In this document: in pieces, positions 48,501-58,325 of the stretch
Layout of the letters: each line of letters starts with the position of its first letter
Position numbering within the stretch: the stretch's first letter is position 1
Origin: Phytopythium helicoides
Lineage: Eukaryota; Oomycota; Peronosporomycetes; Pythiales; Pythiaceae
Assembly (NCBI GenBank): GCA_024867545.1
Contig: JANFNE010000050.1
Coordinates: 310,001 to 374,000 of the forward strand
Direction of reading: 5' to 3'
DNA: 64,000 nucleotides
Made by a program: the position numbers and the translations under genes
Notes under the pieces: model-generated
What the model was told of the DNA's origin: nothing
Databases searched by the model: none
The model's input: only the letters and a program-made list of their open reading frames with translations

Positions 48501-50894
48501 TCGTCCATCGCCTCCCACGCAATGCAGTCGGAACACGGCGAACCATGATCCGGCAGAACGCTTCAGGCTACGGACTCGTACGTGCCTTCTCCTGCTTGCT
48601 GCTTCATTCGGCCATGGATCGGGCGTCACAGACGCCCACCAACACTTGCCGCTCGTCGTGTCTTCGACTCGAAGTGCTCGACGGGTGCACTTCATTCGGC
48701 CACGGAGCCACCACTCGACTACTTCGTCCATCGCCTCCCACGCAATGCAGTCGGAACACGGCGAACCATGATCCGGCAGAACGCTTCAGGCTACGGACTC
48801 GTACGTGCCTTCTCCTGCTTGCTGCTTCATTCGGCCATGGATCGGGCGTCACAGACGCCCACCAACACTTGCCGCTCGTCGTGTCTTCGACTCGAAGTGC
48901 TCGACGGGTGCACTTCATTCGGCCACGGAGCCACCACTCGACTACTTCGTCCATCGCCTCCCACGCAATGCAGTCGGAACACGGCGAACCATGATCCGGC
49001 AGAACGCTTCAGGCTACGGACTCGTACGTGCCTTCTCCTGCTTGCTGCTTCATTCGGCCATGGATCGGGCGTCACAGACGCCCACCAACACTTGCCGCTC
49101 GTCGTGTCTTCGACTCGAAGTGCTCGACGGGTGCACTTCATTCGGCCACCACTCGACTACTTCGTCCATCACCTCCCACGCAATGCAGTCGGAACACGGC
49201 GAACCATGATCCGGCAGAACGCTTCAGGCTACGGACTCGTACGTGCCTTCTCCTGCTTGCTGCTTCATTCGGCCATGGATCGGGCGTCACAGACGCCCAC
49301 CAACACTTGCCGCTCGTCGTGTCTTCGACTCGAAGTGCTCGACGGGTGCACTTCATTCGGCCACGGAGCCACCACTCGACTACTTCGTCCATCGCCTCCC
49401 ACGCAATGCAGTCGGAACACGGCGAACCATGATCCGGCAGAACGCTTCAGGCTACGGACTCGTACGTGCCTTCTCCTGCTTGCTGCTTCATTCGGCCATG
49501 GATCGGGCGTCACAGACGCCCACCAACACTTGCCGCTCGTCGTGTCTTCGACTCGAAGTGCTCGACGGGTGCACTTCATTCGGCCACGGAGCCACCACTC
49601 GACTACTTCGTCCATCACCTCCCACGCAATGCAGTCGGAACACGGCGAACCATGATCCGGCAGAACGCTTCAGGCTACGGACTCGTACGTGCCTTCTCCT
49701 GCTTGCTGCTTCATTCGGCCATGGATCGGGCGTCACAGACGCCCACCAACACTTGCCGCTCGTCGTGTCTTCGACTCGAAGTGCTCGACGGGTGCACTTC
49801 ATTCGGCCACGGAGCCACCACTCGACTACTTCGTCCATCGCCTCCCACGCAATGCAGTCGGAACACGGCGAACCATGATCCGGCAGAACGCTTCAGGCTA
49901 CGGACTCGTACGTGCCTTCTCCTGCTTGCTGCTTCATTCGGCCATGGATCGGGCGTCACAGACGCCCACCAACACTTGCCGCTCGTCGTGTCTTCGACTC
50001 GAAGTGCTCGACGGGTGCACTTCATTCGGCCACGGAGCCACCACTCGACTACTTCGTCCATCACCTCCCACGCAATGCAGTCGGAACACGGCGAACCATG
50101 ATCCGGCAGAACGCTTCAGGCTACGGACTCGTACGTGCCTTCTCCTGCTTGCTGCTTCATTCGGCCATGGATCGGGCGTCACAGACGCCCACCAACACTT
50201 GCCGCTCGTCGTGTCTTCGACTCGAAGTGCTCGACGGGTGCACTTCATTCGGCCACGGAGCCACCACTCGACTACTTCGTCCATCGCCTCCCACGCAATG
50301 CAGTCGGAACACGGCGAACCATGATCCGGCAGAACGCTTCAGGCTACGGACTCGTACGTGCCTTCTCCTGCTTGCTGTTTCATTCGGCCATGGATCGGGC
50401 GTCACAGACGCCCACCAACACTTGCCGCTCGTCGTGTCTTCGACTCGAAGTGCTCGACGGGTGCACTTCATTCGGCCACGGAGCCACCACTCGACTACTT
50501 CGTCCATCACCTCCCACGCAATGCAGTCGGAACACGGCGAACCATGATCCGGCAGAACGCTTCAGGCTACGGACTCGTACGTGCCTTCTCCTGCTTGCTG
50601 CTTCATTCGGCCATGGATCGGGCGTCACAGACGCCCACCAACACTTGCCGCTCGTCGTGTCTTCGACTCGAAGTGCTCGACGGGTGCACTTCATTCGGCC
50701 ACGGAGCCACCACTCGACTACTTCGTCCATCACCTCCCACGCAATGCAGTCGGAACACGGCGAACCATGATCCGGCAGAACGCTTCAGGCTACGGACTCG
50801 TACGTGCCTTCTCCTGCTTGCTGCTTCATTCGGCCATGGATCGGGCGTCACAGACGCCCACCAACACTTGCCGCTCGTCGTGTCTTCGACTCGA
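36507..50894. repeat. 223-bp satellite array, right part (about 64.6 units)
   Basis: The array resumes at unit base 14, exactly where the left part stopped, and runs to 50,894, where it ends inside a unit (after GACTCGA) and changes to AT-richer DNA. Copies remain highly identical, but variants are much commoner than on the left. The CATCACC variant is in 26 units. A GACGAGTGC variant occurs five times in a single 2.7-kb stretch (44,670; 45,562; 46,231; 46,900; 47,346; spacings of 4, 3, 3 and 2 units). Two units share the same 8-bp deletion (near 38,005 and 49,147, exactly 50 periods apart). One unit near 50,378 carries the CTGTTTC variant seen at the end of the left part, and one unit near 38,272 has CGCAAC for CGGAAC. 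Confidence 0.98.
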
Positions 50895-52934
50895 TATACT
50901 TGTATCTCGTCGCGTGGTTCATGGTCTTGTAGCCGGTGAACTTGATCATCCTGCGCCTGTCTCTAAATGATGCGCTGGTTGGTGTCCTTGGACTTCAATG
51001 GAATGGCCCATAGTGTTGCTTGTGCGCTTGTGATCCGAGTTATCATCTTGCTGCCGTTTTTAGTGCTGTCCGGTAGCTTCGTCGTGGTGGCTACCACCTC
51101 TGCCAGCTTGGACATCGCGCTTGCATGGCGTCGAGCTTAGCGTCCTTTTTGGATACTGGAGCCTGAGAGCATGCGCGGACTTTCTCGTTTTGAAAGTTTG
51201 AACGGCGAAGTACCTGGCGCGGATCTCAAAAACCTTCCTAATTTGATTCTACCTTTTGAATGCAATAGAGTTAGATTGTAGAAGTAACCGGTAAGGCGAC
51301 TTGAAACTAAATAAACCTGTGGTTACGGCAACAATGCTGCGTCAGCCGCGTAACTTGCGTTGAACACGTCGAAGAACTGTATCAGTTGATATTCAGCTGA
51401 AACAATGTGTATTAATGAGTGTAAAGATCTATTTTGTACTTCATAAACCAATGAACAAGATAAACTAATTAAGTATACTTGAATGACTGATCACTCAAAT
51501 GAGGTAATGGATCGCTTCAAGCTGTTTGCCTTGCACTCACAGCGATCGCCTTGAATCCGACTAGCATGGCCTCAGACTGCTTGACAACTTCATGTTGCTG
51601 TTTAGCACGGCGGCGACACTCGTACCACTCTGCTCGCAAACGATACCAAACCGCCTCCATTGTAGCGGTGCGCTCCAACAGGAAATTATTGCTACGGCGA
51701 GTGTATCGCCCATTGCAGCTCTATCCGGCTCCAGTGGACAAAGAGACCAATCTGCTTGCGCCACTTGGGCTAGATGCCTTCGCCGACGAAGACATGAACG
51801 ACGCGCTACCACTTACCATGCTTTTAGATTCACTCGTTACTATCGCGCTTCTTCCTAGCCAACTTCCAAAACTTCCGACACTGAGACCCATCGTATCGAG
51901 GGGTATACCATGATGCGGATGCTTAGCAAGCTAGATCGTTTTGTTGTAAAGCTTCGCGCTGTCGGGGATAGCTGCTCTTTACGCAATGATGCCTCTACGT
52001 CGTTACCACTGGAATCGAGGGTTTGTGTCAGGCCGTTGCTCCCTTCTGACTACTTGTGATTGTAGCTTGAGTCAGCCTGGCGACCGTAGCGTTTTCGAAC
52101 TCTTGGTCAGTGCGCTGCGGGCTGGTTCTCCTCTCCTTGGACAGTGCGTTGAGTACGCCCCCATCGATAGAAGCATTTCGTCAAAGGCGTTGCTGGAACC
52201 CATTAGTAGGATCAATTAATAGTCACGAGCAACTCCATTGGGATTGCTGGACAGTACAGGAGTGACAGCGAATGGAACGGCAATACACCGCACGAATACT
52301 CTGCGAATGGAGCAAGTGTACGTGTCGTTCAACAGAAAATGCGGAGTTGCACGTCAGCCTGCTCGTTTCAAGCAGACGATTATGAGTCGGCGTTGATCGC
52401 TTCAGTCCCATTGCTTGGATTTAGCGCGCGAGCGATAAAAACTCTCGTCAGTGCAAGCAACACTACCCAGGTGCACCGAATCGGTGCCATCGATACGCTA
52501 CAGCCCATCCTGAGCAAAGGACAAACGTACAAAGTTGCTTGGGTACATGTACTGTGAGCTAAAACTTCGTGGTCAAAAGTCCTGGTCGTGGAAGGAATCC
52601 AAGGACCAAATGGAACTGTCAAAGGAAGGTCTTCTTGGCTACGGCTCCTCCTTCGATATGACGACACTGCAGAGCTCGTGGTTGATATCGTTTTGACGAA
52701 GGGGTGGTCGAGCACAATGACGTCAGTGCCGTTCTACCGCTCGTGTGGATCACCTGGTGTCAGCAATCGCTTCAGCTTCAACGTCCAGTTGGCTAAGGCT
52801 TGTCACTCTCAAGCGGAGCAACCACAGACCACTAAACCCACGACCAGCACTTCCAAATTCTCCTGCCAGCAGCTACAACAAAGTGCTCCGTCCTACCCGA
52901 CGTGAGTTCATCGATCGCTTGGCAAATAGACCCG
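50895..52934. other. AT-richer spacer at the right array edge, no supported gene
   Basis: From 50,895 the composition drops sharply in GC, most clearly at 51,230-51,500, which is unlike the rest of the window. Open frames of 60-120 codons (51,551-51,913; 52,339-52,557; 52,588-52,905) have no recognisable domains and use non-ATG or weak starts. The last could be a lost 5' exon of the next gene, but no clear splice pair supports that. Confidence 0.4.
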
Positions 52935-53831
52935 ATGGATTTCGTACGTCGTCTTCTCCGCTGCGGTTCAGTCCAGTCACAGCTGCCTTCCCCGTCGCCC
53001 CAGTCATCCGAGTCGTCCGAGCCTGTGGCACCGTCACCACCTCTGCAGGCGAATCGATCACCCGAGACATCCCCTTCACTCCAGTCATCTCAGTCGGTGC
53101 AGCCGCCGTTTTCACTCCAGCCTCCAGGTTCGTCGCCACAACATCCCCAAGCCTCGTTGACCTTAGCCCAGTCGCTCCTGTTGCCCCAGCCTTCTCTGAC
53201 GACGGCTGCATCATCACAGTCGGTGCTGTCGGAGTACGCATCTCGCATTCCGCGGTCATCGGGAGCACCGTCCAAGCGTGTTAAGCCGCAACATCCGCAT
53301 AAAGTACCCGCTAGCAACTTTATCGGGGCTTTTCAGGCCGCGCTGTACGCGCAGAAGGCACCTGAGGTGTTGCCGACCTCGAAGTGGGAGGCCTTCTTGG
53401 CGTGGCACATAAGGTCCAAGGACTCCGACTTGGCGTTGTCGGGACTCCAGAACATGGACATGGCAACCTTCTTCCAGTACCTCCGGGACTACGGCACCCA
53501 GATCGACATGCGTGAGCTCTTCCCGAACAAACTGAAGACCGTGGTGAAAACTGTCGAGCTTCTGGAGAATACCGCAAGGAAACTGGAGCCTGGTTGGTAT
53601 CTCGTTCACGCGAGCGAAGACAGCGCTGACCGTTGCTTTGCGCTTGGTGCATTCGGCCCATTTGTTGTGCCAGCCGTCATCAGCACGTACAACAAACTCG
53701 ACAGTCCTCCGTGTCGGATTGAGCCGCTTGACAGTGTGCAATGGATTAGATTCGTTCGCAGCATCCGACTCGTCAAGCTGATGCCAGATACGTGGGTCTT
53801 CAAGCCTAACAAGCGTTTGCGGTGCTCCTAG
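52935..53831 (+). CDS. Oomycete-type protein with Ser/Pro/Gln-rich N-terminus
   Basis: Single exon, 298 residues from the ATG at 52,935; an in-frame GTG 11 codons upstream is less likely. Residues 1-125 are Ser/Pro/Gln-rich and disordered. Residues ~135-298 are a compact domain with SKWEAFLAWHI, FFQYLRDYGT, FPNKLKTVVKTVELL and DRCFALGAFGPFVVP. I recognise no family; the domain is duplicated as a fragment at 10.2-10.45 kb on the other side of the satellite. A disordered tail plus a small globular domain would suit a nuclear or scaffold protein, but this is only a guess. It is convergent with pta, separated by about 400 bp. Confidence 0.65.
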   Translation: MDFVRRLLRCGSVQSQLPSPSPQSSESSEPVAPSPPLQANRSPETSPSLQSSQSVQPPFSLQPPGSSPQHPQASLTLAQSLLLPQPSLTTAASSQSVLSEYASRIPRSSGAPSKRVKPQHPHKVPASNFIGAFQAALYAQKAPEVLPTSKWEAFLAWHIRSKDSDLALSGLQNMDMATFFQYLRDYGTQIDMRELFPNKLKTVVKTVELLENTARKLEPGWYLVHASEDSADRCFALGAFGPFVVPAVISTYNKLDSPPCRIEPLDSVQWIRFVRSIRLVKLMPDTWVFKPNKRLRCS

Positions 53832-54225
53832 TAATATACTATTGGCTTTTGCGCATTTTTCGTGGTCTTAGCTTTTGTGTTTCCTGCTCAGCATCCCTAC
53901 TTGATTGTAGGCTCACCAAAATAAGTTTCTAGTGCTGCATCGCTCGGCAATTCTGCCAACCATTGCTTGTATTGTCTCGCAGAATCCTTACATCGGTCTA
54001 CTGTAAAGATCTTCCTGCGCCGAGGAACGAGAACTTGTCCGACATACCTCCGACAATCAGCAACAATTCCTCCAACAGAGAGAGAACATGAATGTACAGG
54101 GAGTAATTAGAGCAGTGTTGACCCTAGTTATGCTTGCTCGCGGTCGCTCGCCGACGGGCCTCCCGCCAGATCAAAAAACGCCAATGATGTGCTAATGGTA
54201 CCTACAGACGGCAGTCCGTCCTCGC
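53832..54225. other. Convergent 3' intergenic region
   Basis: This AT-richer spacer lies between the stops of two convergent genes and probably holds both 3' UTRs. No gene, hairpin terminator or repeat stands out. Confidence 0.4.
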
Positions 54226-56588
54226 CTACTGCTCACTCGTGGCCTCGCCCGAGGCGGCAGACTGTGCGGCAGCAGCCCTTTGCGGCCGTCTGGTCAGCCT
54301 GGATCGCCGTGATGGCGATGGTCGTGACGATGTCCTTGACCGTGGCACCGCGGCTGAGATCGTTCACTGGCTTGCGGAGACCCTGAAGCATCGGACCCAT
54401 GGCGATACAGCCCGTCGACTGCTGCACCGCCTTGTACGTGTTGTTGCCCGTGTTCAGGTCCGGGAAGATCAGCACGTTGGCCTGACCACCCACCTTGGCG
54501 CCGCTCGGGATCGTCTTGAGCTTCGTCTTGGCGATCGAGGCGTCGACAGCAGCGTCGTATTGGATCGGACCGTAGATGTCAAGGTCCGGTCGCATCGATT
54601 GAGCGATCGCAGTCGCCTCGCGCACCTTGTCGATGATCGGACCCGTGTTCGAGTCACCCGTCGCGTACGACAGCAGCGCGACCTTGGGGATCATACCGAA
54701 CGCCTCCGCACTCTCAGCGCTGGTCACAGCGATCTGCGCCAGCTCCTTCGCTGAAGGATCCGTGTTCACAGCACAGTCACCGTAGATGCGCACACCGTCC
54801 TCAAGACACATGAAGAAGACGCTCGAGACCAGCGGGCGAGCAGGATCCGTCTTGATCAGCTGCAGCGCCGGGCGGATCGTGTTGGCCGTCGTGTGGCACG
54901 CACCAGACACCATGCCGTCGGCATCACCCAGCTCGACCATCATCGTGCCAAAGTACGTCTCGTCCTGCACGGTGTCGCGCGCGAACTCCATCGTGGCACC
55001 CTTGTGCTTCCGCTTGTTGTAGAAATGCTCCGTGTACTTCTCCAGCAGCTCGCTTTCGGACGTCTTGATGATATTCGCCTTGCTCAGGTCCAGGTTCAGC
55101 TGCTTGGCGTTCAGGGCGATCTCGTCGGGGTTGCCGAGGATCGTGACCTTGGCGATGCCCTGGCGCAGCGCTTCGTCGGCAGCCTGCAGCACGCGAACGT
55201 CCTCACCCTCCGTCAGCACAATGTGGCGCTGCACCTGGCGAGCCTTGTTGAAGATGAAGTGCTTGAAGTGCTTGGGCGAACGGTGCACCACGACACCCTC
55301 GTCCAGCTCGCCGATCAGCATCTCCTTCTCAATGTACTTGTCGAACAGCTGCAGGCAGCGCTCGATCTTGCGGTGACTCGTCGGCAGGATGTCCGTCGAC
55401 ACTGAGCGGAAGCCGCTGGCCGTGTCGAACGTGTCATTCGGCACCGAGAAGATCGGCAGTGACAGTCCGGTCTTGTCGAGCGCTTCGACACCATGCAGAA
55501 TCTCGCGCGTGTTGCTGTGCGGGTAGTTGCCGTTCGTGAGCATGATAGCAGAAATGTTGGGCAGCACTCCTGGCAGTCGTGACACCATCAGACCAAGGAT
55601 CAGATCCGATCGATCGGCAGACGTGATGATCATGACACCGTCGTCGTACTTCTTCAGGTGGTCGAACAGGTCCTTGAGCGCGCTCGTGGCCACCACAGCC
55701 GACGACACCACCACGTTGTTCGGGATCTCACGGCTACCGAAGAGCTGCGTGGCGCCGAGTTGGTGCGCAACCTCGTTCAGACGCTTGGAGGCAATCATGC
55801 TGTCATGCGGCAGGAAGCCGAGGAAGGGCAGGTTCTTCTCGACCGACTTGGCACGCAGCAGCTTGCGCAGCGAACGCGGCTCGTCCGAGGGCACGCGGTT
55901 GGCGATCGTACCGAAGAAGTTGACGCCGGCGTTCTCGGCCTGATCCTTGGCAACAAGCGATCGGCGGATGATCTCGTCGGCGAGGTCGGCGGGCGTCTTC
56001 TTCTTGCCGTTGTGCAGGGACTCCAGGAAGTCGTTCACGATGAGCACGGGCGAGTTGAGCGCCTTGGCGATGTCCGTGTTGACCTTCCAGCTCATGGTGG
56101 ACTCGTAGTGCTCCGAGAGGTTGGATCCCTCGATGATCATGAAGTCGTGACCCTGGCGCGCGCGCTCGTAGGCCGACATGATTTCCTCCACGAGGTCGTC
56201 CTCCTTGCCCGCGAGCCATGCCTCGACAGGCGCGCTCGCTCGAGACGCCGTAGAGCTCCTTGGGGTCCTTGTGCGTGAGCTCGAGCTGGTCGCGCATGAG
56301 CTCGACGTGGTGGTCGCGCAGCGACGACTGCTCGCTCGGCTGGATGGGGCGGAAGTAGCCGACCGACTTGAACTTGCGCTCCAGCGTGTCGCTCAGCCCG
56401 AGCAGCACGGGCGACGTCTTGCGCGTCACCTCGTTCGACGTCACGTACAGGCTCTCGATGGGCACGCGGCCCGACGCGAGCGCCGCCGCCGTCAGCGTCC
56501 GTAGCTGTCCGCTGCGCGTCGCGGCGGCCGCGGAACGCGCCAGGACCGGCGACTGGGCGAGCGCTCGGGTGCTGCGCCACCGCCACAT
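54226..56588 (-). CDS. pta: Phosphate acetyltransferase, mitochondrial-type leader (two apparent 1-bp frame breaks)
   Basis: Converts acetyl-CoA and phosphate to acetyl phosphate and CoA. The protein is the long bacterial type (~786 residues if two extra bases are discounted). The N-terminus (MWRWRSTRALAQ..., rich in Arg/Ala/Ser) looks like a mitochondrial presequence. Next come the P-loop NTPase-like regulatory half and the C-terminal PTA catalytic domain (VLTEGEDVRVLQAADEA, DGMVSGACHTTANTIRPAL, YGDCAVNTDPSA, GGQANVLIFPDLNTGN). One break is near 56,231-56,241 (after GVSSE); the other is in a GGG run at 54,276-54,278, where the frame with one G fewer gives an Ala-rich end and TAG at 54,226. 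As written, the frame stops at 54,233. With acetate kinase this enzyme would make ATP from acetyl-CoA; acetate kinase is not in the window. A near-identical truncated copy lies at 11.0-11.9 kb. Confidence 0.93.
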
Positions 56589-58325
56589 GCTCAACTGGGG
56601 AAGGAGGGAGGGGACTTGGGGCTCGCGGGGGAAATCGCCGACTGGCGCCGCCTCCAAGGCGCCGCCACAGATTCCGGCCGGGCCTTTCTCTTCAACGAGA
56701 GCAGCTCCGCACCATGCAGCCGGCAAAGACATGCGCCGAGGAATGGTAACCGCCAACCCCCCGCGATCCGGTGCGCGCCACCCCCCTTTGTATGGAGGTT
56801 TGTAGGAGTACGTGCGGATATCAGCTTGGGGATGTGCGCGTATCTGATCCAAAGCGTCGCAGCCGACGCGCTGGCCGTGGCGGTCATGTCGCTTGGCGAC
56901 GGCCGCGCACACGTCACGCACGCCGTGCGATTGGCTGACGGCGCGCGTATGGCGCTGAGTATGCGCGGGGCTGCCGCGTCTCTGGCTGTCGGTCGCTCGC
57001 TGCTTCAGAATCCGGCGACGAGCGCCCGTGTCTATGGCGTGCGGGGCGAGGACCACCGCATTGCACGCGCGTTTCGCGGCTGGTGGCGGCGCCAGGCCGC
57101 CGGAATTCGGCCGAGGCGTCGAGCCGGCGCCAGGAGCGGCCGGCGAGCGGAGCACCATGGAGCGGTGGCAATCAGGGGGCTGGTGGAGCACATTGCGCGC
57201 CGGAAGATGGCGAGGAGCAATACGAGCCTACGCAATGCCGCATTGCGTTCGCTTGGCGGCGCTCGCGGCAGGAAAGGAGCCGAGACGCAAGCTGTTGACG
57301 CGCCGAGGGGGCGAGACCGGCCCACTTGTGAATTTGCGCCGCCAAGTGCAAGCTTGCGTCGTGCGAGAGCGGGGACGCAAGCGGTGTTGGGGCCATTGCG
57401 TATCACCGAAACGGTAGGCTGGGCGGGGTAAACTGCAGCGTCTGGCAGGCGGGACGCAAACACATCGTGGAAGTTCAAGACAGCTGGAGAAAGGATCGGC
57501 CCTCAGAGCGTGGAGTTGAGAATCCTGGCCTGGCTGCCGACAGATTGGTGCTGACTCGGCGTGTTTTACATTCTGCACAAAAGCGCAACGAAGCATTACA
57601 AGAGAGGCTAAAGCACCACCGGTATCAGAGCCGCAGTGGTTGGCGATCGCAAGTGAAGACTGAAGAATCTGCTTGACACTAAGCTCGCTTTCGGCCGCCA
57701 TACCGCGACGACCTCTTTGACGCTTGTCGTACGTTAGCGAAGACTTTAGACCCTGCCTCACAGAGCTGACGGAAAAGGCCTCCTTTGAGAACTTGGCGCT
57801 TTCAATGAAAATCCAAGCAGCATAACTTGTTCGGGGCGGCGGTCTTACATTCAGTAATAGCCCCGACTGCCCGGTCACAGCTGAGTGAGCAGCGTCGCAA
57901 GCTCCACGAAACTCCGAAACAAATGTGCTCACCTTCAGGCTGACATGAATTAGCACGAGCTACTGGGTCAGAGGTTTTTTTTTAGTTCAGCTTCGCTTTC
58001 TCACAACTTCAATGCGGCGAAGCTTTTGGATGAATTTGGATGCGCGGATATAACGTTGCATTCACTGATCGTTTTCCTCACCAAGATAACTTGACCTTAT
58101 GCCGAAACCGAGGGATGAGTTTGGACGTAGATAAAATGGACTCTCACACAAAACTTCATTCAATGCTTCACTATCAGTTTTCTCGCATTACCAGCAGCCC
58201 AGCAATATCAAGTTACTTCATTGAAACACTTATCGGCATTGTCTAGCTCAAGGAGCCGCTCATCTTCTAGCTTCAAGCCTATTGCTGAAACCTTACCCCA
58301 GCCTGTCGCGACGACAGACTTAACC
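56589..58325. other. Upstream region of pta and spacer, no supported gene
   Basis: The pta-proximal ~850 bp are very GC-rich and open in several frames on both strands (for example 271 codons at 56,616-57,431), as expected from composition; none has a recognisable domain. From ~57,480 to 58,220 the sequence is balanced. A 242-codon minus frame (57,228-57,956) crosses this change in composition and I do not accept it as a gene. Confidence 0.4.

Noticed and set aside
11955..50770. Hundreds of overlapping 211-codon (plus) and 116-codon (minus) reading frames
   Set aside because: They are the same satellite read repeatedly; a 223-bp period and few stops create them. They begin at GTG and have no domain.
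11901..50894. CRISPR-like direct repeats
   Set aside because: The whole 223-bp unit repeats with no unique spacers, and the window is eukaryotic.
11901..50894. rDNA spacer, 5S cluster or telomere repeat
   Set aside because: No rRNA-like block, no 5S promoter motifs and no TTTAGGG-type repeat is visible in the unit.
51551..52905. Short frames right of the array as genes
   Set aside because: 60-120 codons, weak or non-ATG starts, no domains and no supported splice sites.
56616..57431. 271-codon plus-strand frame upstream of pta
   Set aside because: Very GC-rich, Arg/Ala-rich in all frames, no domain; several frames are equally open here.
57228..57956. 242-codon minus-strand frame
   Set aside because: It spans a composition change and has no recognisable domain or convincing start.
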